A DNA stretch of 19,772 nucleotides, from NCBI GenBank assembly GCA_005885015.1, contig VAYG01000025.1, forward strand, positions 18,458-38,229. Reading direction: 5' to 3'. The notes under the pieces are model-generated. The model did not search any database, had not been told where the DNA came from, and worked only from the letters and a program-made list of their open reading frames with translations. Position numbers and translations under genes: made by a program. Below are positions 1 to 6,914 of this stretch, piece after piece. Position 1 is the stretch's first letter; every line of letters starts with the position of its first letter. This stretch comes from Actinomycetota bacterium (GTDB taxonomy: Bacteria; Actinomycetota; UBA4738).

Positions 1-1053
1 ATACTCGCGCATGTAGCCGTATCCGCCGAGGATCTGTACCGCGTCCGTGGTGACCCGCATGGCCGCGTCGCCCGCGTAGCACTTCGCCACGCTGGCGAGA
101 TACGTCATCCGGGGATCCTTCGCGTCGACCGCGGAGGCCGCCCGATACACGAGAAGTCTGGCCGCCTCGATCTCCATCGCCATGTCGGCCAGCATGAACT
201 GGAGCCCCTCGAAGTGTCCGATCGGCTTGCCGAACTGCTTGCGCTCGCCGGCGTACCGCGCCGCGAAGTCGAGGGCGCCCTGCGCGATGCCCAGGGCCTG
301 GGCCGCGATGGTCGGTCGTGAGTAGTCCAGGGTCCGCATGGCGTAGGTGAACCCTTCGCCCTCCTCACCGATCAACCGGTCCGCTGGGACCTCGGTCCGA
401 TCGAGATAGACCTCACGGGTCGGCGATCCCCTGATGCCCATCTTGTGCTCGAGCTTGCCGAACGAGACTCCCGGATCGTCCTTGTACACGACGAATGCGC
501 TGATCCCCTTCGCCCGCAGCTCCGGATCACGGGTGGCGAAGACAGTGTAGGCATCCGACACGCCCGCCCCGGTGATGAAGCGCTTGGTCCCCGACAGGGC
601 AAATCCCCCGCCTGCCGGTTCGTACCTCGTGCGCATGGCCACCGAGTCGCTGCCGCTGCCGGGCTCGGTCAAGCAGTAGGACATCTGGTGCTCGCCTCTG
701 GCGATCCCGCCAAAGAGCTCCCGCTTGAGGTCTTCGCTTCCCGCCAGCATGACCGGGATGGCCCCGAGCCGGCTGACCAGCGGGATCAGGGCGCAACCGG
801 CGGACACGCGGGAGATCTCCTCGATCAAGACGGCAAACGTCAGCGACCCCCCGCCGGCCCCGCCGAACTCCTCCGGATAGCCCGTGGCCATCAGCTCGTT
901 GTCCACGAACAGCTTGTGGACGTCCCACGGGAAGTCGTCCGTCTCGTCGATCTCGGCCGCGCGGGCCAGCCCGATCTTCTCCTCGACGATCTCGCGAACC
1001 AGACCTCGGAACTCCTGGAGGTCCTCCGGCAAGTCGAACGGTCGCTCGATCAC
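1..1053 (-). CDS. Acyl-CoA dehydrogenase (C-terminus cut by window edge)
   Basis: FAD-dependent acyl-CoA dehydrogenase that would introduce a C2-C3 double bond into an acyl-CoA during fatty or branched acid catabolism. I translated it from a GTG at 1053-1051, preceded by GGAGG five bases upstream, and it stays open to base 1 (351 codons). Family motifs seen are YPEEFGGAGGG (about residue 56), the flavin/substrate motif YCLTEPGSGSD, the central GTKRFITGAG, the RKQFGKP flavin-binding stretch, and QILGGYGYMREY at the cut end. The usual family length is about 380 residues, so only the last 30 or so are outside, including the segment where many members keep the catalytic Glu. Its start lies 1 nt after the stop of the RNA ligase-like gene, so the two are probably co-transcribed. 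The substrate cannot be told. The family call is very secure. Confidence 0.93.
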   Translation of the reverse strand, partial: MIERPFDLPEDLQEFRGLVREIVEEKIGLARAAEIDETDDFPWDVHKLFVDNELMATGYPEEFGGAGGGSLTFAVLIEEISRVSAGCALIPLVSRLGAIPVMLAGSEDLKRELFGGIARGEHQMSYCLTEPGSGSDSVAMRTRYEPAGGGFALSGTKRFITGAGVSDAYTVFATRDPELRAKGISAFVVYKDDPGVSFGKLEHKMGIRGSPTREVYLDRTEVPADRLIGEEGEGFTYAMRTLDYSRPTIAAQALGIAQGALDFAARYAGERKQFGKPIGHFEGLQFMLADMAMEIEAARLLVYRAASAVDAKDPRMTYLASVAKCYAGDAAMRVTTDAVQILGGYGYMREY

Positions 1054-1054
1054 C

Positions 1055-1537
1055 TCAGCCTCCGAACAGGAACACTCGCCGCAGCGTCCACCGGCCGTCG
1101 CCGGTCATGAGCCAGACCTCCCGCGCGTGGGCCTCGATCGGGACCACGCCGGCGATGGCTCGCTCGACCTCAACGAGGACCGCGTCGGGATCGTCGCAGG
1201 CCCCCTCTCGCTCACACTCGGCCACCGTGAGGTGGGGGATCACCTCCTCGTGGATCCCGCCGTACGGCGGGTAGCCGGGAAACACATTGACCACGGCTCG
1301 GATGAGACTGCTGAACCGCTCGCGCGGCTCGGGCGCAAGGTAGACGACCAGAGGCCAGCGCCGAACCTCGGTCAATTGGAAGTCGAACGCCGCCTCGTCG
1401 AGGGAGAGGGCTTGGAGGTAGAGCTCGACCTCGGGTGTCAGCTGGTCCGGTGGGATGAACGGGACCAGCACGCTGATGTGCGCGGGGACGCCCATCGCGG
1501 CGGAGCTGTCGTAGCGGCTCCGCCACTCGCCCACCAA
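1055..1537 (-). CDS. 2'-5' RNA ligase / 2H phosphoesterase family protein
   Basis: A 160-residue protein of the 2H phosphoesterase superfamily (2'-5' RNA ligase and cyclic phosphodiesterase relatives). The two signature histidine motifs are present: HIS at residues 20-22 (HISV) and HLT at 102-104 (HLTV), about 80 residues apart as expected. Members act on 2'-5' or cyclic phosphate bonds, but the substrate of this bacterial branch is mostly unknown. The TTG at 1537 is the longest conventional start. However, the same frame continues upstream to a TGA at 1612-1610 and encodes SALLVPVPEAE just before it, which looks like the normal N-terminus of this family. No ATG, GTG or TTG lies in that extension, so the real start may be a rare codon (ATC at 1585 or CTG at 1567). 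It sits between the broken thiolase and the acyl-CoA dehydrogenase. Confidence 0.8.
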   Translation of the reverse strand: MVGEWRSRYDSSAAMGVPAHISVLVPFIPPDQLTPEVELYLQALSLDEAAFDFQLTEVRRWPLVVYLAPEPRERFSSLIRAVVNVFPGYPPYGGIHEEVIPHLTVAECEREGACDDPDAVLVEVERAIAGVVPIEAHAREVWLMTGDGRWTLRRVFLFGG

Positions 1538-1589
1538 GGATTCTGCCTCGGGGACCGGAACGAGCAGCGCGCTCTGAGTGTCGATCGGG

Positions 1590-2731
1590 CTAGGCGACTC
1601 GACGGATGATCAGCGCGTCACCCTGTCCCCCGCCGCCGCACAGGGCGGCTCCGCCGAGATCGACGCCTCGCCGGCGCATCTCGTACGCCAGCGTCAGGGC
1701 CAGCCGGCAGCCGCTCATCCCGATGGGGTGCCCGAGGGCGACGGCGCCACCGTTGACGTTGACCAGTTCCTCGTCGGCGCCGAGCATGCGGGTGGCGTTC
1801 AAGGCGACCGAGGCGAAGGCCTCGTTGATCTCGATCAGCCCCAGGTCGTGTACGTCCTTGCCGGCCTTCTTCAGCGCGTTCTGCATGGCGATGGCCGGGA
1901 CCGTGTGGAGGTAGGCGTAGCGCTCGGCGCTCATGCCGTGGGCCACGATCTCGGCCAGCGGCGTGACACCGAACCGCTCGGCTCGCTCCTTCGTGGTCAC
2001 CACCACTGCCGCTCCGCCGTCGGAGATCTGGGAGGCGTTGCCGGCGGTGATCGTGCCGTCGGGTCTGAACGCGGGCTTCAGCTTCCCCAGGGATTCGGCG
2101 GTCGTGTCCCGCCTGATGCCTTCGTCACGCGCGACCACGACCGGATCGCCCTTCCGCTGGGGGATCTCGACGGGAACGACCTCCTCGGTCAGCCGCCCGG
2201 CCTCCCAGGCATCGTGCGCCCGCTGGTGGGAACGCGCCGCCCAGGCGTCCAGGAGTCGCCCATGTGCTTGTCGGTGAAGGTGGACCACAGGCCGTCGTAG
2301 ACCATGGCGTCGACGATCTCCGTGTTGCCCATCCGGACGCCCCACCGGGCGCCCGGCAGCAGGTACGGAGCCTGCGACATCGACTCCATCCCCCCGGCGA
2401 CCACGACCTCGACCTCGCCCGCCCGGATGAGCTGGTCGGCCAGGGCGATCGCGTTCAACCCGGAGAGACACACCTTGTTGATCGTGATGGCCGGGATCTC
2501 CCGGGGGATGCCGGCCTCGATCGCGGCCTGGCGGGCGGTGATCTGACCGGCCCCGGCCTGGATCACCTGGCCCATGATGACGTAGTCGACCTGGTCCGGC
2601 GGCACGTTGCCCCTGGCCAGGGCCTCCTCGATCGCCTTGGCGCCGAGGCTCACCGCCGGCAGCTCCTTGAAACCACCGCCGAACTTCCCGATCGGCGTGC
2701 GAGCTCCAGCCAGGATGACGGACGAAGTCAT
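1590..2731 (-). pseudogene. Acetyl-CoA acetyltransferase (thiolase), disrupted by an internal deletion/frameshift
   Basis: Thiolase of the acetoacetyl-CoA-forming type, which condenses two acetyl-CoA or cleaves 3-ketoacyl-CoA. The start ATG at 2731 follows a GAGGAG site. Frame one holds the N-terminal half with the nucleophilic Cys88 in NKVCLSG, and runs to YDGLWSTFTDKHMGDS near 2252. The second half (DAWAARSHQRAHDAWEAG, then INEAFA, GGAVALGHPIG and the second catalytic Cys in CGGGGQGD) is in another frame and ends at a TAG at 1592-1590. Between MGDS and DAW, relatives carry about 16 more residues, so about 46-50 nt, not a multiple of three, appear missing near 2250. As written, translation would stop after the wrong-frame tail at 2189. 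All catalytic residues survive across the two frames, so a recent lesion or an assembly error is likely. It would supply the ethylmalonyl-CoA pathway. Confidence 0.88.
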
Positions 2732-2763
2732 GGCGAAACGCTCCTCTGTTGACTGTTGGAGCA

Positions 2764-2769
2764 ATTGTA
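2764..2769 (-). promoter_or_regulatory. Candidate -10 element for the thiolase gene
   Basis: TACAAT on the minus strand matches the TAnnnT -10 pattern of high-GC Gram-positives. It lies about 33 nt before the thiolase ATG, in the only AT-richer patch of the 61-nt gap after the protease gene. No TTGACA-like -35 stands 16-18 nt upstream; that place is GC-rich. The call therefore rests on the -10 and position alone. Confidence 0.3.
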
Positions 2770-2774
2770 CGAGG

Positions 2775-2786
2775 GCCCGGCCGGGC
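2775..2786 (-). terminator. GC palindrome after the AAA protease gene
   Basis: GCCCGGCCGGGC is a perfect 12-nt palindrome, 6 nt beyond the protease stop. It could fold as a hairpin and help end that transcript before the thiolase -10 element. It has no U-tract and almost no loop, so an intrinsic terminator is only a possibility. Confidence 0.25.
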
Positions 2787-2792
2787 GGCCGT

Positions 2793-4664
2793 TCAGTCGG
2801 CGGCCGGAGAGGCTGTCGGTTCGTCCGTGAGGTCGATGACCGGCTCGCGCCTGGCCAGGGCCTGGTGGATGACGGCCACGATCTCTTCGCCGACCAGCTC
2901 GTCGCGCTCGATCAGCGCGTCCCGGAGCGCGTCGACCACGTCGCGGTTCTCGGACAGCACCGTGCGGACGCGTTCCTTCTGCTCCTGAAGGAGCCTCTCC
3001 ACCCGTGCCCGGGCCTCGCCGTCGCCGAGCACCTTCCCAACCAGGTTCTTCCGCGACATCAGGCCCTCCGCCACGGCCTCGTAGGAGATCAGGGACCCGG
3101 CCATCCCCAGCGCGCCCACCATGAGGGCAGCGGTCTCCGTGGCGGTCGCCAGGTCCGACCCCGGGCCGGACCCGCTCTCTCCCAGGAACAATTCCTCTGC
3201 CGCCATCCCCCCGAGGGCGATGGCCACCATCGCCTCGAGCTCGGACTTGGACTGGGTGAACCGCTCCTCGACCTCCGCGTGTGCCAGCAGGCCCAACGAA
3301 GAGCGGCGCTTGATGATCGAGAGGACCTCCAGTCGCCGCCCCGTGCCCATGACGAACGCCGCGGTGGCATGGCCAGCCTCGTGCGTGGCCACGGCCCGGC
3401 GCTCGGCCTCGGTGTAGACGACGGCCTGGGCCACGCCGATCTCCTCGTTCAACTTCGCCTCGTAGACGTCGGAGAGGTTCATGCCGTCTCGCCCGCCGCG
3501 CAACGCGACCAGCAGGGCCTCGTCGAAGAGGTGCTCGATCATCACCGGCGTGTAGCCGAGGGTGTCGTGGGCCAGGCGCTCCCGAACCTGCTCGTCGTCC
3601 ATATCGGACAGGTGCGCCTTGCGGGCCAGGAAGAAGTCGATGAGGTCCCGTCGGCCCTGCTTGGTGGGCATGTCGAAGTAGAGCTGGCGGTCGAACCGCC
3701 CCGGCCGCAACAGCGCCGCATCCAGCGCGGCCGCCCGGTTGGTGGCCGCGATGACCAGCACGTTGTGGTACCGGGGCTTCCCAACCCGGATGCTCCGGCC
3801 CTCGGGCAGGTAGCCGTTCAGCCACTCCGCGATCCTCGCCAGGGCTCGTTCCCGCCACAGGGGCTGATCGAAGGATTGCATCTGGATGAGCAGCTCGTTC
3901 ACCATGCCGCTCGTCCCGGGTGAGACGAACCGGGCGATGGCCCGCGGCGACGGCGCCGCCGGACTCGCGTCCATCGACAGTCCCCCGCGGTCGGAGCCGA
4001 TGGCGTCGATCTCCTCGATGAACCCGATCGCGCCACCCTCCTTCCGGGCGGCCTTGCGGACGGCCTTGAAGAAGGCGCGGATCTTGACGTTGGTCATGCC
4101 GAACCACATCGATTGGAACGCCGGCGCGGAGGCGAACAGGAACGGCACGCTGGCCTGCTTGGCCATGGCCTTCGCCAGGTACGTCTTCCCGGTCCCGGGG
4201 GGCCCCTCGAAGAGGATGCCCCGCCGGGGAGTTCCGCCGAGGACTTCGCGGAAGGTGGCGTAGCCGAGGAAGACGTTGAGCGATCGGATCACTTCGTCGA
4301 CCAGGCCATCGAGTCCGCGCACGTCCGACAGGCCGACCTCGATGTGCTCGGGCCGGATCTTCACGTGGGGGGAGCGGCTGCTGGCGATGACGGGGACGAT
4401 CAGGACGATGCCGAAGATCAACACAAGGAGGAGGCCCGGGGCGTACAACCCCCAGTCGGGAGGAAGGTTCGGCAAGCCGAAGTGGAGCGGCCGGGCGTGC
4501 CAGTAGCGGTTGGCGAGATAGAGGTCCAGGGCCGTCACCAGGAGAATCGCCCGCAAGAGGCGGCGGCGGCGGGTGCGGTCGCGCACGCGGGTCACGTCTG
4601 CGGCCCCGGCTTGGAGGAGCTTGGAGTCGCCGAGGATTGCCGCGACCCTGTTCGTCTCGCTCAT
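2793..4664 (-). CDS. FtsH-type membrane AAA+ zinc protease, divergent
   Basis: A 623-residue membrane-anchored ATP-dependent metalloprotease related to FtsH, which unfolds and degrades membrane and regulatory proteins. Start ATG at 4664, with GAGGAG four bases upstream. Order of parts: basic N-terminus; two membrane segments (about 37-52 and 73-94) around a short external loop; AAA domain with Walker A GPPGTGKT (154-161), pore-loop WFG (187-189), Walker B region FIEEID (215-220), sensor AATN (306-309) and arginine fingers in LLRPGRFDR; peptidase domain with HEAGH (428-432) and a likely third zinc ligand, Asp504. Unusual points: canonical FtsH has FVG in the pore and DE in Walker B, whereas here there is WFG and EE. 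There is also an extra stretch of about 35 residues (266-300) between Walker B and the second region of homology. It is probably a side paralogue of housekeeping FtsH. It is transcribed away from the XRE gene. Confidence 0.93.
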   Translation of the reverse strand: MSETNRVAAILGDSKLLQAGAADVTRVRDRTRRRRLLRAILLVTALDLYLANRYWHARPLHFGLPNLPPDWGLYAPGLLLVLIFGIVLIVPVIASSRSPHVKIRPEHIEVGLSDVRGLDGLVDEVIRSLNVFLGYATFREVLGGTPRRGILFEGPPGTGKTYLAKAMAKQASVPFLFASAPAFQSMWFGMTNVKIRAFFKAVRKAARKEGGAIGFIEEIDAIGSDRGGLSMDASPAAPSPRAIARFVSPGTSGMVNELLIQMQSFDQPLWRERALARIAEWLNGYLPEGRSIRVGKPRYHNVLVIAATNRAAALDAALLRPGRFDRQLYFDMPTKQGRRDLIDFFLARKAHLSDMDDEQVRERLAHDTLGYTPVMIEHLFDEALLVALRGGRDGMNLSDVYEAKLNEEIGVAQAVVYTEAERRAVATHEAGHATAAFVMGTGRRLEVLSIIKRRSSLGLLAHAEVEERFTQSKSELEAMVAIALGGMAAEELFLGESGSGPGSDLATATETAALMVGALGMAGSLISYEAVAEGLMSRKNLVGKVLGDGEARARVERLLQEQKERVRTVLSENRDVVDALRDALIERDELVGEEIVAVIHQALARREPVIDLTDEPTASPAAD

Positions 4665-4842
4665 CCTGCTCCTCGCATCCCGAGTTCGCAGGCAGGCACG
4701 GTCTCGATTGGCGCTCGGACCGGAGCATGGTACCCGGTGCGGTGACACACAACCATTGGTCGAAGGTCGGGCGGGCTCGGGGGCCTTTTGGCCCCGGCCT
4801 CGTCCGATTGCCGGCCATCGTTCTCGTCGATCGCCACCGGCT

Positions 4843-4871
4843 CTGACAAATGGGGTCGAACGGGCTAAGGT
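4843..4871 (+). promoter_or_regulatory. Sigma70-type promoter for the XRE-like gene
   Basis: CTGACA at 4843-4848 and TAAGGT at 4866-4871 are separated by exactly 17 nt. This is a close match to the actinobacterial vegetative consensus TTGACA-N17-TAnnnT. Transcription would begin near 4878, giving a leader of about 47 nt before the GTG at 4925. The rest of the 260-nt divergent gap (4665-4924) shows no further gene, and no convincing promoter pair was found facing the protease. Confidence 0.55.
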
Positions 4872-4924
4872 GGTGCTTCCCCTGTTGCGGCTGTCGTTCG
4901 GTGCCTGCGAGGAGGTCCGGATTC

Positions 4925-5305
4925 GTGCCACGGAAGAAGCAGGAACCCATCAACACCGAAGTTGCCCGCACCATCGGTGGATTGCTGCGAGGGCTACGCC
5001 GCACGGCCGGATATCGAGCCGTGAAGGACGCGGCGGCCGTTCCAGGGTGTCCCGCCGCCCAGCAGACGATCTACGCCTATGAGCGGGGAGGGCTGGTCCC
5101 CTCCCTCAAGCAGTTCATGGAGCTCGTGGAGTTCTACGCCATCCGCACGGAAGACCCGCCCGATCGGGAAGCCCTGGGATTCCAGGCGGTGTCGGCCATG
5201 ATCGCCGCGCTGGGCAGCCCCGCCTACCACCTGCCGGAGGCCAACGCCCTTATCAACCGGCTCCAGCCGGCTCCTGCCGCGGGCCGGCGACGGCGTCGCA
5301 GGTAA
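4925..5305 (+). CDS. Small XRE-like helix-turn-helix protein
   Basis: A 126-residue protein resembling an XRE/Cro-type DNA-binding domain at about residues 13-75. This region contains TIGGLLRGLRRTAGY, a candidate recognition helix around AAQQTIYAYERG, and the closing SLKQFMELVEFYAI. A 40-residue tail follows, ending in six arginines. I chose the GTG at 4925 because GAGGAGG lies nine bases upstream and a good promoter precedes it; an in-frame ATG at 4850 would overlap that promoter. It may regulate itself, the divergent protease gene or the adjacent acyl-CoA genes, but no operator repeat was recognised. Its stop abuts the damaged epimerase gene, so the junction may have been rearranged. The function as a regulator is inferred from the fold-like pattern only. 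Confidence 0.7.
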   Translation: MPRKKQEPINTEVARTIGGLLRGLRRTAGYRAVKDAAAVPGCPAAQQTIYAYERGGLVPSLKQFMELVEFYAIRTEDPPDREALGFQAVSAMIAALGSPAYHLPEANALINRLQPAPAAGRRRRRR

Positions 5306-5309
5306 CCGT

Positions 5310-5705
5310 GGGATCGCCGTCTCGGACCTCGACGCCGCGGTCGCGGACTATCGGGCGGCGCTCGGGCTGGACCCCGTGCACCGGGAGATCGTCGAAGACC
5401 AGGGGGTGGAGGAGGTTCTTCTTCGCGTGGGCACGTCCTTCGTCCAGCTGCTCGCCGCCCGCGGCTCGGAGACGCCAGTGGGCAAATTCCTGGCGAGACG
5501 CGGCGAGGGCCTGCACCACGTGGGGTACCGGGTGGGAAACGTCGAGCGGGCGCTCGAGCGCTTGCGCGCTGCGGGCGTCCCCCTGGTGGACGAGGCTCCT
5601 CGCCCCGGATCCAGGGGGACAACCGTTGCCTTCGCCCATCCGAAGGGGTTCCGAGGCGTGCTGGTCGAGCTGGTGCAGGAGGGGTCCGCGCCCACCTCCC
5701 CGTGA
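5310..5705 (+). pseudogene. Methylmalonyl-CoA/ethylmalonyl-CoA epimerase, 5'-truncated
   Basis: VOC-fold epimerase that interconverts the (R) and (S) forms of methylmalonyl-CoA (and ethylmalonyl-CoA), linking propionyl-CoA carboxylase or Ccr to the mutases. Homology begins at GIAVSDLDAAV (5310) and continues through VHREIVEDQGV, FVQLLAARGSETPVGKFL, RRGEGLHHVGYRV, and VLVELV near the end. Three of the four family metal ligands are present: Gln in FVQLL, His in GLHH, and Glu in VELV. The first one, the His of the usual DHIGIAV start, is absent; the sequence there reads NRGIAV. No ATG/GTG/TTG precedes it in frame, and the first usable start, the GTG at 5376, would delete the first strand and helix. 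The gene therefore looks broken at its 5' end, immediately after the XRE stop. A sequencing error is an alternative. Confidence 0.8.
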
Positions 5706-5721
5706 CGGCCTCAGGGCCGTC
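5704..5721 (+). terminator. Hairpin overlapping the epimerase stop codon
   Basis: GACGGCC-TCAG-GGCCGTC is a perfect 7-bp stem with a 4-nt loop that begins inside the epimerase TGA. It has no U-run, so it may be a weak terminator or an RNA-stabilising end before the ACAD gene at 5748. Confidence 0.4.
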
Positions 5722-5747
5722 GCCGCCGGCGTGCTGAAATAGCGCCC

Positions 5748-6914
5748 GTGATCGACTTCACCATCCCTCCCGAGCTCGAAGACGTTCGCGCGCGGGTGGC
5801 GGCCTTCGTCGAGGATCAGGTGCTCCCGGTCGAAACGCGAGCCGGGTCGAACGTCGAGTCCGAGCTCGCCTCCCTCCGAGCCGCGGCCCGGCGGGCCGGA
5901 CTGTGGAACCCGCATCTGCCTCCCGAATGGGACGGGCTCGGGTTGGGCGTCCTGGGGATGGCCCTGGTCTCCCAGGAGCTGGGCGCGTCGGCGTTGGCGC
6001 CGTTCGCGCTGAACTGCATGGCTCCCGACGAGGGAAACATGCACCTCCTCCTCCACGCGGGCAGCGAGGATCAGCGGGAACGATTCCTTCGACCGCTGGC
6101 CGAAGGAAGGGTCCGCTCATGTTTCGCCATGACCGAGCGCGACGTCGCCTCCTCCGACCCGATCCAGCTCCGCACGACCGCCGCGCGAGACGGCAACGGA
6201 TGGATCCTGGATGGAGAGAAGTGGTTCATCACCGGGGCAGAGGGTGCGGCGTTCGCCATCGTGGTGGCCAAGACCGAAGGAGATGAGGCGCCGCCCCGGG
6301 AGCGTTACACCCTGTTCGTGGTCGAGGGCTCCAATCCCGGGTGGCGGGTGGTTCGGGAGATCCCGGTGATGGGGACGCAGGTGCCAGGTGGGCATTGCGA
6401 GGTCCGGCTGGAGCGGTGCCGGGTTGGGGCCGAAGCACTGCTCGGAGCCCCCGGCCAGGGCTTCCTGCTGTCGCAGGTTCGCCTGGGGCCGGCCCGGCTC
6501 GCCCACGCCATGCGGTGGATCGGGACGGCCCAGCGGTTCGGCAAGCCGCTCGTTCGCCATGAGGCCGTGGCCTGGATGCTGGCCGACTCGGCGATGGAGC
6601 TGTACGCGGCCAGGCTGATGGTCCTGAACGGGGCCTGGCGGATCGACAGCGGCAAGGAGTTCCGCCAGGAGATCGCTTTCGCCAAGGTGTTCGTGTCCGA
6701 GGCCCTGGGGCGCATCGTCGACCGGGCCCTCCAGGTGTGTGGGTCGCTGGGCTACTCGGGCGACTTGCCCCTGGAGCGCTTCTACCGCGACGCCCGGGCC
6801 GCGCGCATCTACGACGGTCCGTCCGAGGTCCACCGGATGGTGATCGCCCGCAATCTGGCCAGGGCCTTCATCGAGCGAGGGTCCACGCGCGGCGCCGCCG
6901 GCGACCTGGCCTGA
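5748..6914 (+). CDS. ACAD10/11-like acyl-CoA dehydrogenase with an apparent 14-residue internal loss
   Basis: A 388-residue acyl-CoA dehydrogenase of the ACAD10/ACAD11 branch. Motifs are YCLTEP-like FAMTERDVASSD (126-137), GEKWFITGAEG (156-166), GQGFLLSQVRLGPAR (236-250), VCGSLGYSGDLPLERFYRDA (330-349) and the branch signature IYDGPSEVHR (354-363). The start is GTG at 5748; the Shine-Dalgarno site is weak. At residue 263 the sequence goes directly from MRWIGTAQR to FGKPLVRHEAV. Human ACAD11 has 14 further residues between the equivalent AER and F, forming a helix that leads into the flavin-binding R-x-x-F-G-K stretch. The frame is kept, but flavin binding would probably suffer. It is followed directly by the APH kinase (TGATG overlap) and the HAD gene. 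Likely role: rearranging or dehydrogenating a phosphorylated 4-hydroxyacyl-CoA, by analogy with ACAD10/11. Confidence 0.88.
   Translation: MIDFTIPPELEDVRARVAAFVEDQVLPVETRAGSNVESELASLRAAARRAGLWNPHLPPEWDGLGLGVLGMALVSQELGASALAPFALNCMAPDEGNMHLLLHAGSEDQRERFLRPLAEGRVRSCFAMTERDVASSDPIQLRTTAARDGNGWILDGEKWFITGAEGAAFAIVVAKTEGDEAPPRERYTLFVVEGSNPGWRVVREIPVMGTQVPGGHCEVRLERCRVGAEALLGAPGQGFLLSQVRLGPARLAHAMRWIGTAQRFGKPLVRHEAVAWMLADSAMELYAARLMVLNGAWRIDSGKEFRQEIAFAKVFVSEALGRIVDRALQVCGSLGYSGDLPLERFYRDARAARIYDGPSEVHRMVIARNLARAFIERGSTRGAAGDLA

Noticed and set aside
4727..4755. TACCAT as a -10 box for the protease gene
   Set aside because: The matching -35 position reads TGGTTG, too far from TTGACA to call.
4850..4924. 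Upstream ATG extension of the XRE-like gene
   Set aside because: It would overlap the -10 element, has no ribosome site and adds a Cys/Arg-rich stretch; GTG 4925 has GAGGAGG.
2607..5004. Several long open frames opposite or alongside the FtsH-like gene, up to about 750 codons
   Set aside because: They lie in other frames of a well-supported gene, are Arg/Pro/Gly-rich and show no family motif; this is expected from very high GC at third positions.
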